This document shows positions 1 to 8,636 of a DNA stretch of 64,000 nucleotides, piece by piece (the first letter of the stretch is position 1; every line of letters starts with the position of its first letter). The translations under genes and the position numbers were made by a program. The DNA is from Streptomyces albospinus (lineage in GTDB: Bacteria > Actinomycetota > Actinomycetes > Streptomycetales > Streptomycetaceae): NCBI RefSeq assembly GCF_014648695.1, contig NZ_BMRP01000001.1:332680-396679 (forward strand). Reading direction: 5' to 3'. The notes beneath the pieces were generated by a model, which was not told the DNA's origin, did no database searches, and worked only from the letters and a program-made list of their open reading frames with translations.

Positions 1-1
1 C

Positions 2-595
2 GCCGCCAAGGGCGTACCGCGCGCGGCGGCCCGTGCGCGTATCGACGACCTCCTGGAACTCGTCAACCTCACCGACGCCGTCAAGCGCCCCCTCGGCACC
101 TACTCGGGCGGCATGCTGCGCCGGATCGGCATCGCGCAGGTCCTGCTCGCCGACCCGCAGGTGATCATCGTCGACGAGCCGACGGCCGGCCTCGACCCCG
201 AGGAGCGGGTCCGGTTCCGCAACCTGCTCGGCGAGCTGGCGGCGGAGCGGGTGGTGCTGCTCTCCACCCATATCGTCTCCGACGTCGAGTCGGTCGCGTC
301 CGACATCGCGGTCCTCACCGCCGGCCGCCTCCGGGCCCGCGGCACCCCCGAAGAACTGCTCCGCACGGTGGCCGGCCAGGTCTGGGAAGTCCTCGTCGAT
401 CCTGCCTCCGTCCCGGCGGTACAGGCCCGGTACACCGTCAGCCGCCTGGCCCGCACCCCCGAGGGCGTACGCATCCGCCTGCTGTCGCCGCACCAGCCGT
501 ACGAGGGCGCGGCCCCGCTGCCCCCCGACCTCGAAGACGCCTACCTCGCCCTCGTCCACGGCCCGCCCACCGCCCGAGCACCCGAGGGAGCCTGA
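2..595 (+). CDS. ABC transporter ATP-binding protein (3' part)
   Basis: This is the C-terminal part of an ABC ATPase whose reading frame is already open at the window edge, so the Walker A region lies outside. What remains shows the signature motif (YSGGMLRR), Walker B with the catalytic Glu (VIIVDEPTAGLD) and the H-loop (LSTHIVSD). A C-terminal extension of about 90 residues follows, as is common in ABC-2 type drug or polysaccharide exporters. The stop codon is 5 bases before the membrane-protein gene, so the two form an operon and probably one transporter. The substrate cannot be told from the sequence. Confidence 0.9.
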   Translation, partial: AAKGVPRAAARARIDDLLELVNLTDAVKRPLGTYSGGMLRRIGIAQVLLADPQVIIVDEPTAGLDPEERVRFRNLLGELAAERVVLLSTHIVSDVESVASDIAVLTAGRLRARGTPEELLRTVAGQVWEVLVDPASVPAVQARYTVSRLARTPEGVRIRLLSPHQPYEGAAPLPPDLEDAYLALVHGPPTARAPEGA

Positions 596-600
596 CCGCC

Positions 601-2244
601 ATGCACCACCAACCCTCCCTCCTTTCAAGGGAATTGACGCGCGGTGTCACCGCTGCCGCCCTCGCCGACTTCCGGGACCGCGTCCGCCGCCCCGCCTACC
701 TCGCCACCCTGGCCGCCGCGGTGCTCCTCGGCTACGTGGCCGTTCCCGACTCGGGCGCCCACTGGGTGATCCTCCAGCTCGGCGACTACCGGGGCCGCTA
801 CAACAGCGCCTACGTCGGCACGGCCACGGCCCTGGCGGGCGGCCTGTGGATCAGCCTCGGCGGCTTCTACCTCACCCGCAACTCCCTCGAACGCGACCGG
901 AGTTCGGGGGTGGGCAGGCTGCTCGCCGCGACCCCGCTCCGCACCCCCGCGTACCTGGCCGGCAAGTTCCTCGGCAACCTCCTGCTCCTCACGTCCATGC
1001 TGGTCGCCCTCGCCGCCACCGCGCTCGTCATGCAACTCGCCCGCGGCGAGTCCGCCACCGTCGACCCGCTGGCGCTCTGCCGCCCCTATGCCCTCCTGGC
1101 GCTGCCCATGGTCGCGCTGACCGCCGCCCTCGCGCTGCTCTTCGAGTCCCTGCCGCTGCTGCGGACGGGGCTGGGCAACGTCGTCTGGTTCGGCAGCTGG
1201 CTGGCCCTGGCGACCGGCGGCCAGGGCCCCGGCCTGCCCCTCGGGGGCACCGGCGTCAACGCCGTGGTCGAGTCCCTGCGCGACGCAGCCGTGGCCCAAC
1301 ACCTGCCGGTCTCCGGCGAGTTCAGCCTGGGACTGACCCTTCTCGACGCACCGTTGACCCCGTTTCCCTGGCCCGGGTTCACCCCCACCCCCGCCTACAC
1401 GCTCGGCCGCCTGGCCGTGCTCCTCCTCGCCCTCGCCCTCGCCGTGCTCCCCGCCCTCTGGTTCCCCCGCTTCGACCCGGCCCGTCGTCGAGCGGACCCG
1501 TCCGGACCGGCCCCGCAGGCGCCCTCTCCTGAACCCCGGACTCCGGAGCTGCGCACCATCTTGACTCCTCATCAGCAACAGCTGTGCGCTCCGCCGCGGC
1601 GCCGGCCCGGACCGTCGCCCCACCCCCCGGCCGCGGCCGGTTTCCCGCCGCTCGGCCGGCTCTACGCGGGCGAACTCGGCATCCTCCTCCAGGGCACCCC
1701 CTGGTGGTGGTACGCCGGTGCCGCTCTCCTCGCCCTCGCCGGGTTCGCCGCCCCGCTGCCCGGCACTCTGCGCGTGCTGCTCCCGCTGGCCTGGATCTGG
1801 CCGATCCTGCTGTGGTCCCGGCTCGGCACCCAGGGCCACGAACACCGTGCCGACACCCTGCTCGCCGCCTGCCCGGCCCCCGGTCTCCGGCTGCTCGCCG
1901 AGTGGGCCGCGGGTGCGACGCTCGCCGCCCTGGCCGGCGCCGCCCCGCTGGTCCGTATGCTCGCCGCCGCCGACCTGCCCGGGGCCGCAGCCTGGACCGC
2001 CGGAGCCCTCTTCATCCCCTCCCTGGCTCTGGCGCTGGGCACGCTGAGCCGCACCCACCGGCTCTTCCAGGCGCTCTATCTGCCCCTCTGGTACACCGTC
2101 GCGACCGGCCTTCCCCTCTTCGACTACATGGGCGCGCTGCACACCGCCGCCCACTTCCCGGGCCCGCACCCGGCGTTGACGCTCGCGGTCGCGGCGGCGC
2201 TGCTGGGAGTGGCGGCGGTGGCGCGCCGGCGGCCGTCGGCGTAG
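601..2244 (+). CDS. ABC-2 type transporter membrane protein
   Basis: A 547-residue hydrophobic protein directly downstream of the ATPase, with a purine-rich ribosome site (GAGGGAG) inside the end of the upstream gene. Two hydrophobic blocks (roughly residues 30-300 and 345-545), each with several predicted helices, are separated by a Pro-rich cytoplasmic-looking linker of about 60 residues (near 295-350). That arrangement suits a permease with two membrane halves that pairs with the ATPase before it. It is most likely the permease of an exporter. I do not recognise a specific family or substrate. Confidence 0.8.
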   Translation: MHHQPSLLSRELTRGVTAAALADFRDRVRRPAYLATLAAAVLLGYVAVPDSGAHWVILQLGDYRGRYNSAYVGTATALAGGLWISLGGFYLTRNSLERDRSSGVGRLLAATPLRTPAYLAGKFLGNLLLLTSMLVALAATALVMQLARGESATVDPLALCRPYALLALPMVALTAALALLFESLPLLRTGLGNVVWFGSWLALATGGQGPGLPLGGTGVNAVVESLRDAAVAQHLPVSGEFSLGLTLLDAPLTPFPWPGFTPTPAYTLGRLAVLLLALALAVLPALWFPRFDPARRRADPSGPAPQAPSPEPRTPELRTILTPHQQQLCAPPRRRPGPSPHPPAAAGFPPLGRLYAGELGILLQGTPWWWYAGAALLALAGFAAPLPGTLRVLLPLAWIWPILLWSRLGTQGHEHRADTLLAACPAPGLRLLAEWAAGATLAALAGAAPLVRMLAAADLPGAAAWTAGALFIPSLALALGTLSRTHRLFQALYLPLWYTVATGLPLFDYMGALHTAAHFPGPHPALTLAVAAALLGVAAVARRRPSA

Positions 2245-2369
2245 GAGTGGCGGGAGGAACGGTGGCCGGCCCCGGCCTCCCCGGGCCCGGCCCTTCGGTG
2301 CAGGCAGGAGCGGAACCGGCAATTCCGTGCGCCCCGCTCGCCCACTCACGTGCGGACTCGCCGGCGGAC

Positions 2370-2567
2370 TCACTCGGTCAAGAACTTCCTGAGGGTGAAA
2401 CCCAGAGTGGCCACACCGATGAATGTGGCACCTCCCGCACCCAGCGACGTATAGGCGGGTGCCCCCACGGTCCAGAGAGCGACCGTGCCGAGCATCGCGG
2501 CGATGAGCGCACCGAGCATGATGATCGCTGCCCAGAGTCCCCGGAGTGCTGGCTCGTAGGTGGACAA
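2370..2567 (-). CDS. small two-helix membrane protein, hypothetical
   Basis: A 65-residue protein read from a TTG codon with a GAGGGG ribosome-binding site about 11 bases upstream. Most of it is two hydrophobic stretches (about residues 10-32 and 38-58) with a basic C-terminus ending in RKFLTE, so it should be an integral membrane protein. No in-frame ATG is available nearby, so the start is uncertain. It stands alone between the ABC operon and a long non-coding stretch, and I do not recognise a family. Confidence 0.45.
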   Translation of the reverse strand: MSTYEPALRGLWAAIIMLGALIAAMLGTVALWTVGAPAYTSLGAGGATFIGVATLGFTLRKFLTE

Positions 2568-3286
2568 TGCGCATCATTCCCCTCATCTGTGAATGCGCAG
2601 CTCTGCCGAAACGGGCTGCCCGACGATGCTGCGTCCGGCGGATGGCGATGCTGACAGGGAGGAAATCGCAGACCCAAAAGGGCAACCATCACTTGCACAG
2701 GAGAAGATCCCTGCTTTTCCAGGAATCACGTCTCCTTTGTACTGCACTGGCACCACGGTTCCGCTGTAATGCCCCGACCGCCGCAGCGGAATCCCCCATC
2801 CCGTCAAGAACCCCCATATGCCCTACATTCCCGTACCTCGGTTACCCCATAAGCCCGGAAACCCCCGTGTCCGGCAGCAAGTTCGGGTACGTGCGCCCCC
2901 TCCGCCGGCCCCGGCCGCCTCGGCTCTGCCGACCCGGCTCGACTACGGGCGGACCCGACGAAGCCACTGACCGCGCGGGCGCACTGCACAGGCCCTGCTG
3001 AGCCGCCACGCCGAGTCCGTCGACGGACGGGCGGCACATCGCCACCCGCACGACGAACTCAAAGAGCGGTCACGCGAGCACGAGTAATCAGCACCTCGAC
3101 TCGTTCGCCCCTCGGCCCGAAAAGGCCGGAGGGGGACTTCGCGGTGTCTCGGCCGCGTGCCGCTGGTCAGCAGTGGCCGCTTGCACCTGCCGCGTCGAGT
3201 TTCGTTTCACCGATGGACGACCGCATCCTGTGACCCGTCCGATTCACGCTCTTCGCACAGCGGCCCGATCCGTCGACCCTCACTGT
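2568..3286. other. about 720 bp without a convincing gene
   Basis: Every open frame here is short, overlaps others on both strands and lacks a ribosome site or a recognisable motif. GC is locally lower (for example around 2690-2770) than in the flanking genes. I see no RNA gene or mobile-element signature in it. Confidence 0.5.
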
Positions 3287-3646
3287 ATGGGGGTTTCCGG
3301 AGAGGGACCGCGTCGGCTGGAGGGCGGGCAGTCGCGCTGCCCGGACTGCGGCCTGCCGGCGGACCGCGTGGCCACGTTGGAACACGCCTCGGTGCTGTTG
3401 GAGCCGGACATGATGCCGTTGGCTCACACGGTGCCGGCGGACCACCGGTGGATAGTGCTGTCCGACGGGCGGGTGGCCCTCTACGGTGTGTGCCCGCCGG
3501 ATCCGTCCCAGCGGTGCCGTATCGAGCACCGGCTCGCCTGCCCTGCCCGACCGCTGCCGGATCTGTGGCCGTGGTTGACGACGCGGCGAGGCGAGAACGG
3601 TCGGCAGGCGGAACGCCGGGCGGCCCCGGAGCCTCCGGAGGATTGA
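3287..3646 (+). CDS. DUF6083-like small protein with CxxC motif
   Basis: About 119 residues from the ATG at 3287; an in-frame ATG at 3173 would add 38 residues of low-quality sequence, so the start is uncertain. The core has a CPDCG motif, then an LEP segment and a VPADHRW segment, and ends with a CRIEH...CP block. This is the pattern I recall for the Streptomyces DUF6083 family: a Cys pair followed by a conserved Trp and a second Cys/His cluster, perhaps binding zinc. The function is unknown. It lies in the accessory stretch beside the decayed integrase, where such small lineage-specific genes are common. Confidence 0.55.
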   Translation: MGVSGEGPRRLEGGQSRCPDCGLPADRVATLEHASVLLEPDMMPLAHTVPADHRWIVLSDGRVALYGVCPPDPSQRCRIEHRLACPARPLPDLWPWLTTRRGENGRQAERRAAPEPPED

Positions 3647-4041
3647 CCACACGCCGGGTAGGAGCCGGCGCGGTGCCGGTGACCGGCCGCCACCACTCCT
3701 GGATTCGACCTGAGCAGATGCCGCCTCAAGATCCCGTCCCCGAACAGCCCGCAGCCCCCGTCCTGGGACCGCTCAGCACGCATCCGCCCCCGGCACATAC
3801 GCAACGACCCCGCTGAACAGCGCCAGGGATGTGGGGCTGTCGTGCGATGAAGGATGCGGGGCCCGCCGGCGCTCCGGCAGCCAGTCAGCGCAGGACCGAA
3901 AGGGATGGCAACCAGTCCGACAGGAAACAGTCTTGGCCAGTGCCGAGCAATTCCAGGCGAAGCGCACCCGTCGGCTCCTACCGTGATCACGCCGCGCCCG
4001 TCGGTGCGGCGTGACGGAACGGCAGACGAGGGGCAGCAGGC
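3647..4041. other. intergenic stretch of about 395 bp
   Basis: No open frame here has convincing coding character. A purine-rich stretch near its end (GAGGGG, about 4028-4033) serves as the ribosome-binding site of the secreted-protein gene that follows. I see no other structure. Confidence 0.5.
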
Positions 4042-4710
4042 ATGCAGCGGCGGTTCGGCATTCTGGCGATGGTGTGCGTCATGGCGTCGGCGGCGATGGG
4101 CACGAGTACTGCCCGGGCAGCCCCCATCTCCCTCTCCGCTCACCCCACCACCCAGGCGGAGATCTTCGCCACCAACAACAGGGCCCTGATCACCGATCCG
4201 GCCGATCCGCGACTCAAGACACGGCTGGCCAGGTTCGACCGGGAGGTGCGGCACGTCATCCGCGCCAACGCCGCCCGGGCCGGCAAGTCCCGTCTCCTGA
4301 ACGGGGTTTACTGGTCCTCGGAGCTGAAGAAGACGACGTACGAGCGGTCGCGGGAGTTCGACGTGAACCGTGTCTCCGCCGCCGGTCTGCACCACATCGC
4401 CGGCCTGCTGGCCAAGCAGTACCACCAGGAGTCGGTACTGACCTTCCGCTGTCTGCCACGGACGGCACCGGACGCCAAGGCGGTCGACATCGAGGCCCCG
4501 GGTGTCGACACCCGCCGCGTCCACGATGCGTTGGTGGCGGACCCCGTCGCTCGCGAAAAGCTGGGCGGCGGCTCCGTCACCACCGGCGGGCGACTGATCC
4601 TGATCGCCCCGCGCGCCGACCTCGCCCTGGCACGGAAGTTCGTCACCAAGCTCGGCGTCAACTGGACCACGGCGCGGGTGCGTTACGGGGCTGAGGAGTT
4701 CGTCCGCTAG
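4042..4710 (+). CDS. secreted protein of unknown function
   Basis: A 222-residue protein that begins with a clear Sec signal peptide: an Arg-containing n-region (MQRRF), a hydrophobic core to about residue 22, and a likely cleavage site after ARA (about residue 28). The mature part is about 195 residues, mixed alpha/beta in character, with a single Cys in the middle. It carries no motif I can assign. The ATG is preceded by GAGGGG at about 9 bases. It is probably exported to the envelope or medium; its job is unknown. Confidence 0.75.
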   Translation: MQRRFGILAMVCVMASAAMGTSTARAAPISLSAHPTTQAEIFATNNRALITDPADPRLKTRLARFDREVRHVIRANAARAGKSRLLNGVYWSSELKKTTYERSREFDVNRVSAAGLHHIAGLLAKQYHQESVLTFRCLPRTAPDAKAVDIEAPGVDTRRVHDALVADPVAREKLGGGSVTTGGRLILIAPRADLALARKFVTKLGVNWTTARVRYGAEEFVR

Positions 4711-4859
4711 GAGCCTTCCCGTTCTGGAGACACGGGCGTGCCGACACGGCTGGAGTCACGCCGGGGCTCGCCCCACAGGGGCTATGGAGAAGGCGGCCGG
4801 CTCCCGCAATCCTTGAGCAGGCGTGGACGTACGGGATTGATCTTGGGGGACGGTGGGAA

Positions 4860-5276
4860 GTGCCGGACAAGCACGGTGTCATTGACGTCAAGGTGAGCCG
4901 ACGGGTCCTGTGGGTAGGCGCGGACGCCTATCCACTGCACAACATCACTCGCGCTCGGAGAACGGTGATCGTGCCCAGGGTGGAGCAGTACGGTGACCAC
5001 AACACGGGCATCATCAAGAACCAGGGCCCGACCGACCCTCGCTCGGCCTTCAGGGACATGATCGCCACGATTCAGGTACTGCGGAACCAGGTGCCGCCCG
5101 AGGACCGCGAGGTCATCGACGAATCTCTCCGCGCGATCGGAACCGGTCAGGACGTGCCGCACAGCACCATGCGCCGCGCTCTCACCAACATCTCCGGCGT
5201 GGCGACCATGATCGGCGCCGCGGGTGTGCCTGTCATCGAGTCGGTTCGTCGCGTCATCGAAGCACTGGGCAGTTAG
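4860..5276 (+). CDS. hypothetical protein with DUF6232-like N-terminus
   Basis: A 138-residue protein from a GTG start preceded by GGTGGGAA. Residues 9-33 (VSRRVLWVGADAYPLHNITR) resemble the opening of the Streptomyces DUF6232 family as I remember it. The transmembrane helices expected next are missing. From about residue 40 the protein switches to YGDHNTGIIKNQGP followed by a helical domain of about 90 residues with no recognised family. This looks like a DUF6232-type head joined to an unrelated tail. The fusion and the function are inferences. Confidence 0.55.
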   Translation: MPDKHGVIDVKVSRRVLWVGADAYPLHNITRARRTVIVPRVEQYGDHNTGIIKNQGPTDPRSAFRDMIATIQVLRNQVPPEDREVIDESLRAIGTGQDVPHSTMRRALTNISGVATMIGAAGVPVIESVRRVIEALGS

Positions 5277-5375
5277 CTCACCGCGGACAGGGCCGCGCCC
5301 CTTCGCCGGCGTGCCGTGGTCGTTCCGGCACGCCGGGATCTCCCAACAGATCCATACCGGCATGAGAGCGTGGCA

Positions 5376-5417
5376 ATCGTCTCGCCCCACGGTGAGATCG
5401 TCTCGCCCCACGGTGAG
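5376..5417. repeat. perfect tandem duplication of 21 bp
   Basis: The 21-base unit that begins ATCGTCTCGCCCCACGGTGA occupies 5376-5396 and is repeated exactly at 5397-5417. It lies in the roughly 290-bp gap between two convergent genes, where nothing else is evident. It could be a slippage duplication or a pair of protein-binding sites. Confidence 0.8.
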
Positions 5418-5563
5418 TCTGCCTCCCCCTGTCTCCCCCCCCGCTTTACACGTTCGATCCACCGTGGCCTCAGCCGCCAGGAGTTGCGGAGCCATCGGTC
5501 ATGAGCGGTACCTCAAGGCTGCCTACGGCCACTGCCGTTGACGTCAGGCGCAGGGACTGAGGG

Positions 5564-6106
5564 TCAGGGGCGGCTCAGCCCCCACGTTTGCAGAGCGAAG
5601 GGCCGCCCTTTCTCCTCACCCGTGATCAACGGCACGTCGAGCAGCCTGAAGCCCGCCTTGTTGGCCACGCCGACGCTGGCGGCGTTCTCGGCCTCCAGCT
5701 CCAGGATCACCTGCCCCGCACCCAGCTGCTCGAAGGCGTACGCAGCCATCACCCGCACCGCCCGCGCCGCCAGCCCCTGGCCGCGGTGCGCCGGGCCGAC
5801 CGCGTAGCCGATCTCTGTGCCCTCGGGGGCACGCCGCAGCATCACCTCGCCGAGCGGTGCGCCGCCGTCGACGGTGATGGCGAGCAGGACGGCAGTGCCC
5901 TCCGCCCGCAGCCGCCGGTCCCGGTCCAGCCGTGCGCGGGCGGCAGCTTCGTCGAAGGGGGAGACGATCGGTGTCCAGTACGCGATGTCGGGGTGGTCAA
6001 ACAGCTCCGGCATCGCGGCCAGGTCCTCCTCCGTCCAGTCGCGGAGGACGAGACCCTCCCCCGAGAGCTCGATCCGCTCGGGAAAGGACGACGTGGTGCT
6101 GCTCAT
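5564..6106 (-). CDS. GNAT family N-acetyltransferase
   Basis: A 180-residue protein with the GNAT fold, most like the RimJ/RimL type that acetylates ribosomal-protein N-termini or small amines. It opens with a strand (LSGEGLVLRDWTEEDL) and has a central acetyl-CoA binding motif (GYAVGPAHRGQGLAARAV) matching Q/RxxGxG/A. Near the end comes the typical EAENAASVGVANKAGF, where an Asn and Ala pack the cofactor. The start at 6106 is chosen for its GGGAGG ribosome site 9-10 bases upstream; a longer frame upstream lacks one. The substrate is unknown. It is transcribed away from the decayed excisionase gene. Confidence 0.85.
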   Translation of the reverse strand: MSSTTSSFPERIELSGEGLVLRDWTEEDLAAMPELFDHPDIAYWTPIVSPFDEAAARARLDRDRRLRAEGTAVLLAITVDGGAPLGEVMLRRAPEGTEIGYAVGPAHRGQGLAARAVRVMAAYAFEQLGAGQVILELEAENAASVGVANKAGFRLLDVPLITGEEKGRPFALQTWGLSRP

Positions 6107-6210
6107 GGTGGGGGACCTCCCTGGCCTGTTCAGGACGAGGCAGGATAACCGGGGGCAGGCAATGGCCCACCCGCATTTTCCGGGGACTCTCAATCCCCGG
6201 CCGCCCCCCC

Positions 6211-6229
6211 CCGCCTCGGTCCGAGGCGG
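6211..6229. promoter_or_regulatory. perfect 9-bp inverted repeat before the excisionase remnant
   Basis: CCGCCTCGG and CCGAGGCGG face each other across one base, 9 bp ahead of the excisionase ATG. A second dyad (CCGGGG...CCCCGG, about 6179-6200) lies just upstream. Sites like this can be operators for xis-int transcription or Xis-binding sites. The element is decayed, so this may be a relic. Confidence 0.4.
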
Positions 6230-6237
6230 TGACGGCC

Positions 6238-6435
6238 ATGGCGCATGGGAGGGCGGAACTGCTCACGTTCCGCCAGATGCTCGAAGAGCTGAGCGGCATC
6301 TCCAAGCGCACCTTCTACCGCTGGCGCGAATTGCGGATCGCGCCACGCTGAATCCGGCTGCCGAACGGTGAACTCCGGGTGCGGCGGGACGTGTTCAATT
6401 CCTGGCTGGAGGAGCGGGCCGAGCGGACTGCGTGA
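6238..6435 (+). pseudogene. excisionase (helix-turn-helix) pseudogene, premature TGA
   Basis: The frame from ATG 6238 encodes an AlpA/MerR-like winged HTH (LTFRQMLEELSGISKRTFYRW) typical of excisionases of actinomycete integrative elements. It runs into TGA at 6349-6351. The same frame then continues with the expected C-terminal part of the family (IRLPNGELRVRRD then WLEERAE) to a second TGA at 6433-6435. Family members, as I recall, have Cys at the interrupted position, so a TGC-to-TGA change explains the break. The remnant overlaps the integrase start by a few bases, the usual xis-int arrangement. Confidence 0.75.
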
Positions 6436-7450
6436 AGTCCTCCACGGTGTCGGTCTGGCCGATCACCGTCAACGGAATCACTAAGAAGCCCACTTGAGTA
6501 GTGCACTGGTCAGCCGACGGATATCCGTTCGGTGAGTCACACAAGACTGAACCGCCGGCAGACCGGTTCCGGGCCAAGCTCGTCGGGGCCGTCGACAAGG
6601 GCGAGTCGTTCGACACTGTGACTGGTCTGCCGGATTCGCGCGGTTGTCTTCAACTTCCTCGAAAAAGCCATGGAATTGGATATGTTGCCTACCAATCCGC
6701 TGAGCAAGATCAAGTGAAAGCGGAAGAACGGGCGGCGGCCGGTGCAGGCGGTTGACCGCCGTGTCCTGATCAACCCGCGGCAGGCGCGTGAACTCCTCAC
6801 CGCAGTCACCTCCGTGGGCGGTTATGAGCGGTCCGGCGGGCAACGGCTGCGGGCCTTCTGCGGGGTCTTGTACCACGCGGCGGCTCGGCCTGGTGAAGCG
6901 TTGGGACTGCGCCTCTCGGACTGCGTACTTCCTGAGAAGGGGTGGGGTCGGATCGACCTACGGGAAACGCGTCCGACCGCGGGCAAAGCATGGACTGATT
7001 CGGGAGAGGTGCACGACCGCCGGGGCCTCAAGCAACGGGATGAGGGAGAGGTCCGGCAGGTGCCGATCCCGCCGCCGCTGGTCCGGCTGCTCCAGGAGCA
7101 TGTGAAGGAGTTCGGCACGGGGGAGGACGGGCGGCTGTTCAACAGTGAGCGGGGGCACGTCGTGGCGGCGTCGTCGTACTCGCGAGCCTGGAAGCGCGCC
7201 CGGGAGCTGGCGCTCCAGCCGGCACAGGTCTCGTCGGTCCTGGCCGCTCGGCCGTACGACCTGCGGCATGCCGGAGTCTCCCAGTGGCTCAACTCCGGGG
7301 GTTCCTGCCGCGGAAGTGGCCGCGCGGGCCGGGCACTCGGTGGAGGTGCTTTTGAAGATCTACGCCAAGTGCATCGACGGCCAGGAAGCCGAGATGAACG
7401 AACGGATCATGAACGGTCCGGGAGAGGAGGAGCTGGGAGAGGGCGGCTGA
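6432..7450 (+). pseudogene. tyrosine-recombinase integrase pseudogene
   Basis: The gene is a wreck of a pSAM2-type integrase. From GTG 6432 the arm-binding N-terminus reads KSSTVSVWPITVNGITKKPT, then TGA at 6495-6497, then the expected WSADGYPFGESHKT...FDTVTGLPDS. Most of the core-binding domain is deleted (near 6636). A short piece (FNFLEKAMELDMLPTNPLS) follows, then TGA at 6715-6717. The catalytic domain is then open from QAVDRRVLINPRQARELL, with the first Arg in AARPGEALGL and box II in PYDLRHAGVSQWL. An extra G in the run at 7297-7301 shifts the frame, after which AGHSVEVLLKIYAKC carries the last His and the Tyr nucleophile. The protein cannot be functional. Confidence 0.85.
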
Positions 7451-7573
7451 GCCTGTCCAGGCACTGTCCACAGGCCGACGTGAGCCCCGGAGAGATCCGG
7501 GGCTTCGTCGTGTTCGAGTGGTATGACGAGGGGCGGAGAAAGCAGCGCTGACCTGGAAAGAAGCCCATCAAGA

Positions 7574-7593
7574 TCATTACGTCGTCATTACGT
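7574..7593. repeat. 11-bp-spaced direct repeat of TCATTACGT
   Basis: TCATTACGT occurs at 7574-7582 and 7585-7593, about one helical turn apart, between the integrase remnant and the tRNA-Arg 3' end. Its position fits an arm-type integrase or Xis site of the lost element. This role is inferred from position only. Confidence 0.35.
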
Positions 7594-7700
7594 GATCACT
7601 GTCATGAGGCTGCGTTCGGCGGCATCCGCCTGCACATACACAAAGACCCCGCTGACCGCTTGTCTGCTGGTCACGGGGTCTTCCGGCACTTCGGTCGAAG

Positions 7701-7772
7701 TGCCCCCGGCAGGATTCGAACCTGCGCACACGGCTCCGGAGGCCGTTGCTCTATCCCCTGAGCTACGGGGGC
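7701..7772 (-). tRNA. tRNA-Arg (anticodon CCG)
   Basis: The minus strand folds as a complete cloverleaf: acceptor GCCCCCG pairing with CGGGGGC, D arm GCTC...GAGC, anticodon stem ACGGC/GCCGT around the loop CTCCGGA (anticodon CCG, reads CGG), and T arm CAGG-TTCGAATC-CTG. The discriminator base is A and no CCA is encoded. Its 3' end faces the integrase remnant, so it was the likely attachment site of the decayed element and remained intact after integration. Confidence 0.97.
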
Positions 7773-7985
7773 GTTGCCGCTGTTCTTGCGGCGACGGGTA
7801 GAACCCTACCAGCTCTGATGGGGTGTTCATGAACAGGGATTTGGGAGGGGTGCGGGAGGCGAGGGAAGGTCGTCCTTACCGCATGGGGCGGGTGTGCCGG
7901 CAGTGCTCGTGGAAAGGTCCCCCGCATGGGGGCGGAAGTGGGCAAAACCGGGACGCAGCCGCAGGTCGGCCCCTAGTCTCATGGT

Positions 7986-8531
7986 GTGCCTGGCTTGTCC
8001 GGTCGGATCCTTGTCGTGGACGACAACAAGGTGATCCGGCAGTTGATCAGGGTCAACCTTGAGCTGGAGGGCTTCGAGGTCGTGACCGCGGCTGATGGTG
8101 CCGAATGTCTGGACGTCGTGCACCACGTAAGACCGGATGTGGTGACCCTCGACGTCGTGATGCCGCGGCTCAGCGGTCTGCACACCGCCGCGCGGCTGCG
8201 TTCCGACCCGCGGACCTGGGACATCCCGATCGCCATCGTCAGCGCCTGTACCCAGGGCGAAGTGGACAACGGCGAGACGGTGGGCATCGATGCTTTTCTG
8301 GCGAAGCCGTTCGAGCCGACGGAGCTGGTGCGTACGGTCGGGATGCTGGTCCGGGAAGGGCGGCAGCGGGAGCGCGGGCCCGAGGGCGGGGGTTGCGAGG
8401 GCGGGTGCGAGGCGTCGGGGGGCGGCTTGACGGCCGCGGACGGAGGCCAGGGGAACGGCGTGGGGGACGGGGTCGAGAGCGGCGTGGAGAGCGGTGGGGA
8501 ATCCGGGGCCGGGGGGCGGCCGGCGGGCTGA
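7986..8531 (+). CDS. single-domain response regulator with Gly/Glu-rich tail
   Basis: A 181-residue protein. Residues 1-122 are a CheY-like receiver domain: acidic pocket VVDDN near residue 12, phospho-acceptor Asp56 in TLDVVMP, and Lys107 in FLAKPFEP. No DNA-binding or enzymatic output domain follows; the last 55 residues are low-complexity Gly/Glu/Ser. It should act through protein contacts, but no histidine kinase is visible nearby. The GTG at 7986 is the only start that keeps the full first beta strand. It sits just upstream of the ArgRS-like orphan, an arrangement I recall in other Streptomyces. Confidence 0.85.
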   Translation: MPGLSGRILVVDDNKVIRQLIRVNLELEGFEVVTAADGAECLDVVHHVRPDVVTLDVVMPRLSGLHTAARLRSDPRTWDIPIAIVSACTQGEVDNGETVGIDAFLAKPFEPTELVRTVGMLVREGRQRERGPEGGGCEGGCEASGGGLTAADGGQGNGVGDGVESGVESGGESGAGGRPAG

Positions 8532-8636
8532 AGCGGCGGGTCGTCGGGCCGGGGCGGAGCCGGGTGGACCGTGCCGGGTGTCCACAGGGCGAAACCGGGT
8601 CGCATGGACGCCCCCCTTCTCCCATACGCTTGTCCT

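Noticed and set aside
3706..3722. GGATTCGACCTGAGCAG, which resembles the tRNA-Arg T-arm region, as a possible left attachment site
   Set aside because: The match is only about a dozen bases with a gap, far shorter than the 40-50 bp identity usual for actinomycete att sites.
7523..7801. A 92-codon plus-strand frame crossing the tRNA
   Set aside because: It contains the VPPAGFEPAHTAPE type of peptide that antisense reading of a tRNA gene produces. The tRNA explains the sequence.
8571..8636. Upstream extension of the ArgRS-like protein (22 codons)
   Set aside because: Homology to the synthetase N-terminal domain begins only at GTG 8637; the extra codons look like leader sequence.
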